The notes under the pieces are model-generated. The model had not been told where the DNA came from, ran no database searches, and saw nothing but the letters and a program-made list of their open reading frames with translations. A stretch of DNA of 49,356 bases, from NCBI GenBank assembly GCA_036009625.1, contig DASYLJ010000156.1:1-49356 (forward strand). Direction: 5' to 3'. The translations under genes were made by a program, and so were the position numbers. Source of the stretch: DASYLJ01 sp036009625 (lineage in GTDB: Bacteria; Desulfobacterota; Binatia; DP-6). Within the stretch, counting starts at the first letter, position 1. Every line of letters begins with the position of its first letter. Below are positions 39,497-47,774 of this stretch, piece by piece.

Positions 39497-39501
39497 ACCG
39501 C
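39482..39501. promoter_or_regulatory. Inverted repeat over the divergent promoter, possible operator
   Basis: GCGGTTC-CTTATA-GAACCGC has perfect seven-base arms and covers the -10 of the rightward promoter. A TATAAG on the opposite strand could serve the leftward gene. Its regulator is not adjacent. Confidence 0.5.
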
Positions 39502-39531
39502 CGTCGCGAAGTCCACCCGCGAGGGGCACGC

Positions 39532-39954
39532 ATGGCCGACTACACAGGTCCGATCCCGCTTCCCACACCCGAGACGCGTCCCTATTGGGAAGCGGCGCGA
39601 CGTCACGAGCTGATGCTGCCGCGCTGCCGTCCGTGCGACGCGGTGTTCTTCTACCCGCGCGCGGCGTGCCCGCGGTGCCTCTCCGGCGATCTCGAGTGGA
39701 CGCGCATGAGCGGCAAGGGCACGCTGCACACCTTCACCGTCGTGCAGCGCGGGCAGAAGAACTTCCCGCTCGGCACACCGTACGTCATCGCCATCGTCGA
39801 GCTGGCGGAAGGGCCGCGCATGATGACGAACCTCGTGGGTGTCACCCCCGACGCCGCGACGATCACGATCGGCATGCCGGTCGAGGTGGTGTTCGACGAC
39901 GTCAGCGCCGACATCGCGCTGCCGCGCTTCCGTCCCGTCGGAGCGGCGTCGTGA
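39532..39954 (+). CDS. DUF35 OB-fold zinc-ribbon protein
   Basis: The 140-residue protein has the DUF35 layout: an N-terminal helix, a zinc ribbon with Cys32, Cys35, Cys46 and Cys49, and an OB-fold (GKGTLHTFTVVQRGQKNFPL, PYVIAIVELAEGPRMMTNLVG in two segments). Such proteins pair with thiolase-like proteins, where they hold the acyl-CoA or form the active complex (as in Ltp2 and HMG-CoA synthase complexes). It overlaps the next gene by four bases (GTGA), so the two are translationally coupled. Confidence 0.9.
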   Translation: MADYTGPIPLPTPETRPYWEAARRHELMLPRCRPCDAVFFYPRAACPRCLSGDLEWTRMSGKGTLHTFTVVQRGQKNFPLGTPYVIAIVELAEGPRMMTNLVGVTPDAATITIGMPVEVVFDDVSADIALPRFRPVGAAS

Positions 39955-41111
39955 GCCGCCGTCTGCGCGGTCGCGTCGCCATCGTCGGCGCCGGCGAGTC
40001 CGACGAGATGGGCAAGCTGCCGCACAAGTCGGCGTTCGCCCTGCACGCGGAAGGGGCGCGCAACGCGCTCGCCGATGCGGGTCTGAAGCTCTCCGACGTC
40101 GACGCGGTGTTCAGCGCCGGCCTGTGGATGGGCTCCGAGACCGCGGAGTACCTCGGCATCCGGCCGCGCTACATCGACGGTACGCAGATCGGCGGCTGCT
40201 CGTTCATTGCGCACGTGCAGCACGCGATGGCGGCCATCGACGCGGGCATCGTCGACGTCGCGCTCATCACGCACGGCGAGAGCGGCGCGTCGCGCGTCGG
40301 TATGCCGGGCACGCGCTTCGGGCCGGACGCGTTCCGCATGCAGTTCGAGAATCCGTTCGGCCTGGCGGGACCGCCCACGGGCTACGCCCTCGCGGCGACC
40401 CGTCACATGCACCAGTACGGCACCACCAGCGCGCAGCTGGCCGAGCTCGCGGTGTCGACGCGCAAGTGGGCGCAGCTCAATCCGCGCGCCATGATGCGCG
40501 ACCCGCTCACCGTCGACGACGTGCTGTCGTCGCGCATGATCTCGTCGCCGCTGCACCTGCTCGACTGTTGCCTCGTCACCGATGCCGGCGGCGCGGTCGT
40601 CGTCACCTCGGCGGAGCGCGCGCGCGATCTGCCGAAGCCGCCGGTGTACGTTCTCGGCACCGGCGAGGCGTCGACGCACGTGATGGTGAGCCAGATGCCC
40701 GACTTCGCGTTCTGGGACGCGGCGAAGATGGCGAGCGAGCGCGCCTTCGCGATGGCGGGTGTCGCGCACGCCGACATCGACGTGGCGATGTTCTACGACG
40801 CGTTCACGATCGTGCCGGTGATGGGTCTGGAGGCGACCGGCTTCTGCAAGCCGGGCGAGGGCGGGGCGTTCGTGTCGAATGGTCGCACGGCACCGGGTGG
40901 CCCGTTCCCCATGAACACCAACGGCGGCGGGCTGTCGTACACGCACACCGGCATGTACGGCATGTTCACGCTCGTCGAGGCGGTGCGTCAGCTCCGCGGC
41001 GAGGGCGACGCGCGCCAGGTGCAGGGGGCGAAGACGGCCATCTGCCACGGCCTCGGCGGCATGTTCAGCGCGTCGGCGACGTTGATCTGCGGTACCGAGG
41101 TCCCGTCATAG
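39951..41111 (+). CDS. Thiolase-like (SCP-x/Ltp-type) protein partner of DUF35
   Basis: The 386-residue protein has the thiolase fold (VAIVGAGESDEMGK at the start, SDVDAVFSAGLWMG, DVAMFYDAFTIVPVMGLEATG). It keeps a Cys at the first nucleophile position (Cys83 in QIGGCSF), but the C-terminal motif is HGLGGMFSASATLICG, without the MCxGGG catalytic Cys of thiolases. The conserved His is in YTHTG. It is therefore not expected to be a normal thiolase. Comparable proteins (Ltp2, SCP-x) act as retro-aldolases on steroid side chains together with DUF35. GTG 39951 overlaps the DUF35 stop. The substrate is unknown. Confidence 0.85.
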   Translation: MSRRLRGRVAIVGAGESDEMGKLPHKSAFALHAEGARNALADAGLKLSDVDAVFSAGLWMGSETAEYLGIRPRYIDGTQIGGCSFIAHVQHAMAAIDAGIVDVALITHGESGASRVGMPGTRFGPDAFRMQFENPFGLAGPPTGYALAATRHMHQYGTTSAQLAELAVSTRKWAQLNPRAMMRDPLTVDDVLSSRMISSPLHLLDCCLVTDAGGAVVVTSAERARDLPKPPVYVLGTGEASTHVMVSQMPDFAFWDAAKMASERAFAMAGVAHADIDVAMFYDAFTIVPVMGLEATGFCKPGEGGAFVSNGRTAPGGPFPMNTNGGGLSYTHTGMYGMFTLVEAVRQLRGEGDARQVQGAKTAICHGLGGMFSASATLICGTEVPS

Positions 41112-41112
41112 C

Positions 41113-41337
41113 GTGGCTGCGCCCGTCCTGCTCTACACGGCGGACGGCTGTCCGCACTGCGAGGCGATGCGGGTGGCCTTGGCGGCGCGCGGGGCGGTCG
41201 TCGAGGAGATCAACGTCAGCTCGCAGCGTCAGGCGATTCCTGAGCTGCTCAAGCTGACGCGCGGGAAGCGCGTCGTGCCGGTGGTGGTGGACGACGGGCG
41301 GGTGATCGTGGCCCCCGAGGGCGGATCGGCCTTCTAG
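41113..41337 (+). CDS. Glutaredoxin-like protein
   Basis: The 74-residue protein has the thioredoxin/glutaredoxin fold: LLYTADGCPHCEAM with the active-site CPHC at residues 13-16, then the cis-Pro strand RVVPVVVDDGR. It belongs to the small Grx/UXX-star-like group that uses thiol exchange. It begins with GTG directly after the thiolase-like stop, so it is probably co-transcribed with the DUF35 pair. Confidence 0.82.
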   Translation: MAAPVLLYTADGCPHCEAMRVALAARGAVVEEINVSSQRQAIPELLKLTRGKRVVPVVVDDGRVIVAPEGGSAF

Positions 41338-41423
41338 TGTCGCCGTTGGACACGAATCGTCCACCAGCGACGCGCCAACCGCGGTATCGTGGGGCTACTT
41401 CGTGGGGCTCCTGAGGTGGGACG

Positions 41424-43319
41424 ATGAGGCACCGCACGGTCGCAGCCATCCTGGCATTGCTCACCTCCTTCGGCGCTGCATTGGCGCAACCCGCCAAGCC
41501 GTTCCCGCCACCGGAACGGACGTCGTGGACGCCCACCGGCTGCCGCACGACCGATCCGGGCGACGCGGTGTACGCCTCGCGCGCGGCTTGGCGGAGCCTG
41601 CACTCGGACGAGGTGAACACCGACGAGGTGTCGCTGGCGTATCCGCCGATGTTCGAGCCCGACTGGATTGCCGAGCCCGCCACATGGAATCCGACCGGCC
41701 CGGTCTTCGACGATGCCGGCAACCTCTACTTCATCCCCTTCGGTGCGTACGAGGATGTCCTGCTGATCTCGCTCGAGCCCGTCGCCGGCACGCGCCGCTG
41801 GGTCATCCCACGCGTGCCGGGCTCCGCCGCGGGCGGGGGCACGCCGATGGTGCTCGACGATCCGGATCATCCGGGCGCACAGATCGTCTACCTCGGGCTC
41901 TACGATCGCGTGCTCGCCGTGCGCACCGACGGCACCGTCGTCTGGGACCAGCCGACGGGCCTGCCGGGACCGGCCACCGGCGTGTTCGGCGTCAACTATC
42001 ACCCCGTCGCCGACGCCATCGTCGGGCTGTCACGCGACGGGTGGGTGTACGCCGTCGATCGTCGCACCGGGGTCTCGGTGCTGACGGCGTCGTTCCAGCT
42101 GCCGGGCGAGAAGGCGCCGCCGGCCCCGCCGTCGACGACGCCGCCGTCGGTGACGGCGTGCGCGCAGGCCGAGCTGGCGAACTTCGTCGATCTCGGCAGC
42201 GGCACCATCACCGAGCTCATCGGCGTCCTGCAGGGTAGCGGCACCGAGGTTGCGAACTACTTCTCGATCGACGGCGCCACCGGACGCCTGTGGGTGGGCG
42301 CGACGGCGCCGGATGCAGAGGATGGCACCGTCGACGGCGTGTCGACGCTCGGCGCCCTCTATCGGCTCGACCTGACGCCCGTGGGCCCGGCGTTCTCCGT
42401 CGTCGAGACCTGCCACGCGTCGTTCCAGGGCGGCACCGCGTCGACACCAGCGCTGCCGCGCGACGGCTCGCGCGTGTACGTCGGCGACAACGTCGGCAAC
42501 CTGCTCGCGATCGGCACGTCGTGCGAGACCATCTGGACGATTCCTCTCGGCTCGCAGATTCGTGGCTCCATCGGCGTCGCCGCGGACAACCGCGAGGTCT
42601 ACGCCTCGACGCCGGCGACCATCCACCAGATCATCGACGAGGGGCCGACGGCACACGTCGCCTGGGACGCCGACATGGACGTCTTCGAGCTCGCGCCCGG
42701 CCAGGTGTTGGGCAACGCCGACATCGCCGGCATCGGCGCCAACGGTATCGCGTTCCAGGCGGGCGCGGGCTACCAGTTCTCGACCACGCTCTTCACCAAC
42801 ACCGGCATGGGCATTCTCGACCGCGCCACCGGCGAGCCACGCTGGTTCGTCGAGTCGCTCGACGAGACGGTGGCGGTGATGAGCAGCGGTCCCGACGGGG
42901 CGCTCTACATCGGCAACTCGCCACTGCGCCGGCTGTTCGCGCGCTGCCTCAGCCAGATTGGTCTGATCCCGATCCCGGTGGCGCCCGCGGTCGGCGGCAT
43001 CCAGAAGTACCGGCCAGTGCGGTGGGATCTGTTCCTGCGCGACGTGGCATGCGCCGGAGCCGACCGCGCGCGCAATGCGCGACTCGAGCGGCGGGCGTGC
43101 CCGGCGTCGTTCGCGGCAGACGAGACCCAGCTCGGCGAGCTGCTGGCGCAGGCGCAGCGCACGCTCGACGCCGCGATCGCGGCGGGCGACGTGTCGGCCG
43201 TCGTCGGCGCGAAGGTCGATCGGCGGCTCGACCGCGCGGCGGTGAAGCAGGCGCGCGGGCGGAGCGTCGGGCGGAGCTTCCAGGGACTGTGCAAGGCGAT
43301 GGAGCGGTCGCTGCGCTGA
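41424..43319 (+). CDS. Exported PQQ-like beta-propeller protein
   Basis: The 631-residue protein has a signal peptide (TVAAILALLTSFGAALAQ) and repeating propeller blades with hydrophobic strand patterns such as VYLGLYDRVLAVRTDGTVVWDQP, DGWVYAVDRRTGVSVLT, RVYVGDNVGNLLAIG and REVYASTPATIHQI. The C-terminal 110 residues (LFLRDVACAGADRARNARLERRAC, then a helical Arg/Ala-rich region) are a separate, helical domain. No quinoprotein active-site Ca or PQQ residues can be identified. GAGG ten bases before ATG sets the start. It is upstream of an ABC exporter with a 48-bp gap. Confidence 0.72.
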   Translation: MRHRTVAAILALLTSFGAALAQPAKPFPPPERTSWTPTGCRTTDPGDAVYASRAAWRSLHSDEVNTDEVSLAYPPMFEPDWIAEPATWNPTGPVFDDAGNLYFIPFGAYEDVLLISLEPVAGTRRWVIPRVPGSAAGGGTPMVLDDPDHPGAQIVYLGLYDRVLAVRTDGTVVWDQPTGLPGPATGVFGVNYHPVADAIVGLSRDGWVYAVDRRTGVSVLTASFQLPGEKAPPAPPSTTPPSVTACAQAELANFVDLGSGTITELIGVLQGSGTEVANYFSIDGATGRLWVGATAPDAEDGTVDGVSTLGALYRLDLTPVGPAFSVVETCHASFQGGTASTPALPRDGSRVYVGDNVGNLLAIGTSCETIWTIPLGSQIRGSIGVAADNREVYASTPATIHQIIDEGPTAHVAWDADMDVFELAPGQVLGNADIAGIGANGIAFQAGAGYQFSTTLFTNTGMGILDRATGEPRWFVESLDETVAVMSSGPDGALYIGNSPLRRLFARCLSQIGLIPIPVAPAVGGIQKYRPVRWDLFLRDVACAGADRARNARLERRACPASFAADETQLGELLAQAQRTLDAAIAAGDVSAVVGAKVDRRLDRAAVKQARGRSVGRSFQGLCKAMERSLR

Positions 43320-43367
43320 GCGGGGGAGGTTCCGTCAGCCTGCCGCTCGGCGCATGGTGCGCTGCCC

Positions 43368-44303
43368 ATGCCTGAACGCACGCCGCCCGTCGTCTCGATC
43401 GCGGGCCTGACCAAGACCTACGCCTCGGGTCTCCGCGCGCTCGGGCGGATCGACCTCGACATCCACAAGGGCGAGATATTCGCGCTGCTGGGCCCGAACG
43501 GCGCCGGCAAGACGACGCTGATCAGCATCGTCTGCGGCATCGTCAGCCCGACGTCCGGCACCGCGGTGGTCGACGGGCACGACGTCGTGCGCGACTACCG
43601 CGCCGCGCGCCGGAAGATCGGGCTGGTGCCGCAGGAGCTCACGACCGACGCCTTCGAGACCGTCTGGGCGACGATCACCTTCAGCCGCGGCCTGTTCGGC
43701 CGCGCGCCCGATCCGGCCTTTCTCGAGCAGCTGCTGCGGGACCTGTCGCTCTGGGAGAAGCGCAAGGATCGCATCATGACGCTCTCGGGCGGCATGAAGC
43801 GGCGCGTCCTCATCGCCAAGGCGCTGTCGCACGAGCCGGAGATCCTCTTCCTCGACGAGCCCACGGCGGGCGTCGACGTGGAGCTGCGTCGCGACATGTG
43901 GGCGCTGGTCCGACGGCTCCGCGAGCGCGGCGTCACCATCATCCTCACCACGCACTACATTGACGAGGCCGAGGACATGGCCGATCGCGTCGGCGTGATT
44001 CGCGGTGGCGAGCTGATCCTCGTCGAGGAGAAGCGGGAGCTGATGCGGAAGCTCGGCAAGAAGCGGCTCGTCCTGCAGCTGAAGGAGCCGCTGTCGGCGG
44101 TTCCCGCCGAGCTGGCCGACTGGCGCCTCGCCCTCAACGATGGTGGTCGCGAGCTGGAATACACGGTCGAGACGAACGGCCACGGCGGCGTCGAGTCGCT
44201 GCTGCAGAAGATCGGCGATCTGCAGATCGGGTACACGGATCTCCAGACGCGCCAAACCTCGCTGGAGGACATCTTCGTCGACCTCGTGAGCACTCGCGGA
44301 TGA
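43368..44303 (+). CDS. ABC transporter ATP-binding protein (YadG/ABC-2 type)
   Basis: The 311-residue protein has Walker A GPNGAGKT at 42-49, the signature LSGGMKRR at 139-146 and Walker B ILFLDEP at 159-165, followed by the switch His in TTHYIDEAED. Its C-terminal 90 residues resemble the extension seen in exporter ATPases of the YadG/CcmA type. It energises export by the adjacent ABC-2 permease. Its last four bases overlap the permease start (ATGA), so the two are translationally coupled. Confidence 0.93.
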   Translation: MPERTPPVVSIAGLTKTYASGLRALGRIDLDIHKGEIFALLGPNGAGKTTLISIVCGIVSPTSGTAVVDGHDVVRDYRAARRKIGLVPQELTTDAFETVWATITFSRGLFGRAPDPAFLEQLLRDLSLWEKRKDRIMTLSGGMKRRVLIAKALSHEPEILFLDEPTAGVDVELRRDMWALVRRLRERGVTIILTTHYIDEAEDMADRVGVIRGGELILVEEKRELMRKLGKKRLVLQLKEPLSAVPAELADWRLALNDGGRELEYTVETNGHGGVESLLQKIGDLQIGYTDLQTRQTSLEDIFVDLVSTRG

Positions 44304-45073
44304 GCATCCCGTTCAACCGCCACGGGGCGTGGGCCATCTACAAGTTCGAGATGAACCGCGCGCTGCGCACGCTGCTCCAGAGCCTGTTGGCGCCGGTGAT
44401 CACGACCTCGCTCTACTTCGTCGTCTTCGGGGCGGCGATCGGCTCGCGCATGACGTCCATCGACGGCGTGCCGTACGGGGCGTTCATCGTGCCGGGGCTC
44501 ATCATGCTGTCGCTCTTCACGGAGAGCATCTCGAACGCCTCGCTCGGCATCTACTTCCCGAAGTTCACCGGCACCATCTTCGAGCTGCTCTCGGCGCCGG
44601 TGTCGGCGTTCGAGGTCGTGCTCGGATACGTCGGCGCGGCGGCGACCAAGTCGATCGTGCTCGGGCTCATCATCCTCGGCACGGCGACGTTGTTCGTGCC
44701 GGTGGAGATCCGTCACCCTGGGTGGATGATCGCCTTCCTCCTGCTGACGGCGGTCACGTTCTCGCTGTTCGGCTTCATCATCGGCATCTGGGCCAACGGC
44801 TTCGAGCAGCTGCAGCTGGTGCCGATGCTGATCGTGACGCCGCTCACCTTTCTCGGTGGGGCGTTCTACTCGATCGACATGCTGCCGCCCGCGTGGCGCG
44901 CGGTCGCGATGTGCAACCCCGTCGTCTACCTGATCAGCGGGTTCCGCTGGAGCTTCTACGGTTCCTCGGACGTCGCCGTCGGCGTGAGCCTCGGCATGAC
45001 GCTCGTCTTCCTGGCCGTCGACCTGCTGCTGGTGGCCTGGATCTTCCGCACGGGCTACCGGCTCAAGAGCTGA
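44300..45073 (+). CDS. ABC-2 type permease (YadH-like)
   Basis: The 257-residue protein has about six hydrophobic segments (for example LLAPVITTSLYFVVFGAAIG, FIVPGLIMLSLFTESI, VTFSLFGFIIGIWANG, DVAVGVSLGMTLVFLAVDLLL), typical of ABC-2 permeases. The segment VVLGYVGAAATKSIVLGLI and the late NPVVYLISGFRW motif match the YadH group. It forms a homodimer with the ATPase gene upstream. The cargo is unknown; an exported lipid, polysaccharide or toxic compound is possible. Confidence 0.9.
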   Translation: MSIPFNRHGAWAIYKFEMNRALRTLLQSLLAPVITTSLYFVVFGAAIGSRMTSIDGVPYGAFIVPGLIMLSLFTESISNASLGIYFPKFTGTIFELLSAPVSAFEVVLGYVGAAATKSIVLGLIILGTATLFVPVEIRHPGWMIAFLLLTAVTFSLFGFIIGIWANGFEQLQLVPMLIVTPLTFLGGAFYSIDMLPPAWRAVAMCNPVVYLISGFRWSFYGSSDVAVGVSLGMTLVFLAVDLLLVAWIFRTGYRLKS

Positions 45074-45126
45074 GCCTCGATAGGTACGATCGATGCGGAG
45101 TCGCACAAGCTCCGTCGCGGAATGGC

Positions 45127-45152
45127 GGGGGCGCCCCGGATGGAGCGCCCCC
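45127..45152. terminator. Stem-loop between convergent genes, probable bidirectional terminator
   Basis: GGGGGCGC (45127-45134) pairs perfectly with GCGCCCCC (45145-45152) around a ten-base loop. It lies between the ends of the permease and the acetamidase gene. There is no U-run, so it may act by another mechanism or only weakly. Confidence 0.5.
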
Positions 45153-45173
45153 GTGTTGCTCAGTGGACGGCCC

Positions 45174-46376
45174 TCAGTGGAAACCGTCGAGGCCGTTGCG
45201 CTGCCCCTCGCTGAACTTGTTGAGGGGCTTGTGCCAGAAGTCCTTCACGCTGAAGTCCTCGGTGAACATGCGCTTCGGGATGCGACCCATCACGAGGTTC
45301 GTGAGGTCGACGGACTCGGCGATGTTGAAGTCGACCGCGAGGCTCGCGAAGGCGCGGGCGTCGGCAAGCGACATGCCCTTCTGGGACTGTAGGAACGCCA
45401 GCACCTCGGCGAGCGCGGCGGTGTAGGCGACGTCGTGGTCGACGTCGATGCCCATCATGATGAAGTGGGTGGGCGTCTCGGCACGCGGCACGGTGAGGCC
45501 ACCGCCCTTGTGCACGATGAACTGGGCGGTGAGCGTGTTCGACATCTCGAGCGCGTTGCCCGAGACCTCGCCGTTGCCCTGCACGTCGTGCGGGTCACCG
45601 GTGAAGAACTGCCCACCGGTGCGGAACACCGGGTAGAAGATGCTGGTGCCCTCGCCGAGGTCGTTCAGGTCCATGTTGCCGCCGTACGGACCGGGGGGCT
45701 GCGAGCTGACGATGCCGACGGCGGCGGCACCGGTGTTCGGCGAGACGTACGAATCGGCCGCGGCAACGCCCATGGTGCCCTGGAACGGCTTCAGGGGAAT
45801 CTCGACGCCGTCCTTGAAGAGGGCGACGTTGCCCTTGGTGCGGATGAGCCGCGTCGTCGAGCTGGTGAGGTAGCCGGGCAGCGCGCCGCCCGAGCTCTGC
45901 GCGTTGATGCCGTAGTTCACCCGGGGCTCGACCTTCATGATGCGGACTTCGAGCGTGTCGCCGGGCTCGGCGCCGTCGACGTAGATCGGGCCGGTGAGAT
46001 AGTGGCCGCCGCCGCCGCGCGCCGCGCGGTGGCTGGCCGGGAAGTTGTTGTACGCGTTGATGACGTCCTGCAGGACTTCTTCGGGCGCGACGCCGAAGGT
46101 CCCGAGGTAGGCGACGGGGTCCAGGCCGCCGCCACCGACGCCACGCTGCGAGATGGTGTCGATGCGCACGATGGAGCCGCTCGGCACGGTGAGCGCCGGG
46201 GGCGCGTCACGCGGGAACCAGCCGAAGTACATGTTCTCCGGTGTGGACGGGAGGTAGTAGTCGTAGTCCTTCTTGGCGCTGAAGGCCGAGCGATGGCCGA
46301 GCACGCCGAACCCGACGAGGACGGTGAGAGCGACGGCAGCGAGGCCGACGCGACGAATGGTTGGATTTTTCGACAT
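45174..46376 (-). CDS. Exported acetamidase/formamidase family protein (copy 1)
   Basis: The 400-residue protein belongs to the FmdA/AmdA family. Family motifs are TGPIYVDGAEPGDTLEV, PPGPYGGNMDLND, TGDPHDVQGNGEV and TAQFIVHKGGG. These enzymes hydrolyse short amides to ammonia and a carboxylate using a metal site. An N-terminal hydrophobic segment (residues about 9-28, VGLAAVALTVLVGFGVLG) looks like a signal peptide or anchor, unusual for this normally cytoplasmic family. GAGGAG near ATG 46376 supports the start. Copy 2 ends 11 bp upstream on the same strand, so both lie in one operon. Confidence 0.88.
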   Translation of the reverse strand: MSKNPTIRRVGLAAVALTVLVGFGVLGHRSAFSAKKDYDYYLPSTPENMYFGWFPRDAPPALTVPSGSIVRIDTISQRGVGGGGLDPVAYLGTFGVAPEEVLQDVINAYNNFPASHRAARGGGGHYLTGPIYVDGAEPGDTLEVRIMKVEPRVNYGINAQSSGGALPGYLTSSTTRLIRTKGNVALFKDGVEIPLKPFQGTMGVAAADSYVSPNTGAAAVGIVSSQPPGPYGGNMDLNDLGEGTSIFYPVFRTGGQFFTGDPHDVQGNGEVSGNALEMSNTLTAQFIVHKGGGLTVPRAETPTHFIMMGIDVDHDVAYTAALAEVLAFLQSQKGMSLADARAFASLAVDFNIAESVDLTNLVMGRIPKRMFTEDFSVKDFWHKPLNKFSEGQRNGLDGFH

Positions 46377-46387
46377 GGATCGTCTCC

Positions 46388-47506
46388 TCAGGAGGCCGGG
46401 TCGAGGCCCTGGCGCTGTCCTTCGCTCAACGTCTTGAGCGGCTTCTTCCAGAACTCGGGCTTCTTGCCGAAATCGTCGACGAAGAAGCGCTTCGGGATGC
46501 GGGCCATCACCACCTGGGTGAAGTCGACCGTCTCGGCGATGTTCATGTCGATCGCGAGGCTCGCGAAGGACATCGCCTCGGCGGGCGTGAAGCCCTTCTC
46601 GGCCTGGAGGAAGTCGAGCGCCTCCTTGAGCGCGGCGCGCATGGCGACGTCGAGGTCCACGTCGATGCCCATGGTGATGTAGTGCGTGGGCGTCTCCGCC
46701 TGCGGACCCGTGAGACCGCCGCCCTTGTGGACGATGAACTGGGCGGTGAGGGTGTTCGACTGCTCGAGGGCGCTGCCCGCGACCTCGCCGTTGCCCTGCA
46801 CCTGATGGGGATCACCGGTGTAGAACTGCGCGCCGGTGCGGAACACCGGCAGGTAGAGGCTGGTGCCGATGCTGAGGTCGTTGCAGTCCATGTTGCCGCC
46901 GAACGGGCCGGGCGGCCGTGAGCTGACGACGCCGAGCGCCGCGGCCTGCGTGATCGGCGAGACGAAGTCGTCGGATGCCGCCACCGCCATGATGCCCTGG
47001 AAGGGCTTCAGCGGGATCTCGATCCCGGGCGCGAACATCGCCTTGCCGTCTTCGATGTAGACGGTCTTGTTTCCGGGGGCGCGACCCCACGGCACCCGGG
47101 CCTGCACGTCGATCATGCGGACCTCGAGCGTGTCGCCCGGCTCCGCGCCCTCGACGTAGATCGGGCCGGTCATGTAGTGCGCGCCCGTCGCGCCCGGTGG
47201 CGCGAAGACGTTCTGTCCGATGACGAGTGCGTCCTGCAGCACGTCCTCCGGCGGGATGCCCGTCTGCTGGATGTTCTGGTGCGAGACGGTGTCGATCGCG
47301 ACGATCGCTCCGCTGGGCACCGTCAGCACCGGTGGTCTGTCGCGCGGGAAATACCCCTTGATGACGGTCTCGGGCGTCGACGGCACGTGGTACACGAGGT
47401 CCGTCTTCGCGTTGACCGTTCGCTGACCGAGCGCGACGGCGCCGATCAACCCGGCGAGACCGGCGGTGACGCCGATCACGCCTCTGGTCGTGAGTCTGTT
47501 CTGCAT
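46388..47506 (-). CDS. Exported acetamidase/formamidase family protein (copy 2)
   Basis: The 372-residue paralogue of the gene at 45174 shares its core: TGPIYVEGAEPGDTLEV, PPGPFGGNMDCND, TGDPHQVQGNGEV, TAQFIVHKGGG and the C-terminal FWKKPLKTLSEGQRQGLD. An N-terminal hydrophobic stretch (ARG-rich start, then GVIGVTAGLAGLIGAVALG) again suggests export. It is shorter than copy 1 in the region corresponding to residues 110-170 of that copy. GGAGGG before ATG 47506 supports the start. The tandem pair probably arose by duplication; substrates may differ. Confidence 0.88.
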   Translation of the reverse strand: MQNRLTTRGVIGVTAGLAGLIGAVALGQRTVNAKTDLVYHVPSTPETVIKGYFPRDRPPVLTVPSGAIVAIDTVSHQNIQQTGIPPEDVLQDALVIGQNVFAPPGATGAHYMTGPIYVEGAEPGDTLEVRMIDVQARVPWGRAPGNKTVYIEDGKAMFAPGIEIPLKPFQGIMAVAASDDFVSPITQAAALGVVSSRPPGPFGGNMDCNDLSIGTSLYLPVFRTGAQFYTGDPHQVQGNGEVAGSALEQSNTLTAQFIVHKGGGLTGPQAETPTHYITMGIDVDLDVAMRAALKEALDFLQAEKGFTPAEAMSFASLAIDMNIAETVDFTQVVMARIPKRFFVDDFGKKPEFWKKPLKTLSEGQRQGLDPAS

Positions 47507-47774
47507 GGTCCCTCCATCGTTGTCGCCGTGTTCCATTCGCGGAACGGGCGCACCGTGGAGAGCAAGGGCGATGCCTGAGCGCGACGCCACTCGTTTGACC
47601 GGGATTTGTGTTACCGACGATCCCGCGCCGAAAAAACGAGCGCGGAAATGCCGGCATCGCAGGCATTGCGGACGTGCTCCAGACGATGCGCCCCCGTGCG
47701 CATTTGACGGTTTCAACGCTCTCTGCATCGCGCGTGCCGGCCCCAGCGCTTGTCGCGCGGCGCGCGACGGGAGT

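Noticed and set aside
47595..47630. TTGACC with a GGGAT/ATCCC repeat in the divergent gap
   Set aside because: Arms of five bases and no -10 match; too weak to call a promoter or operator.
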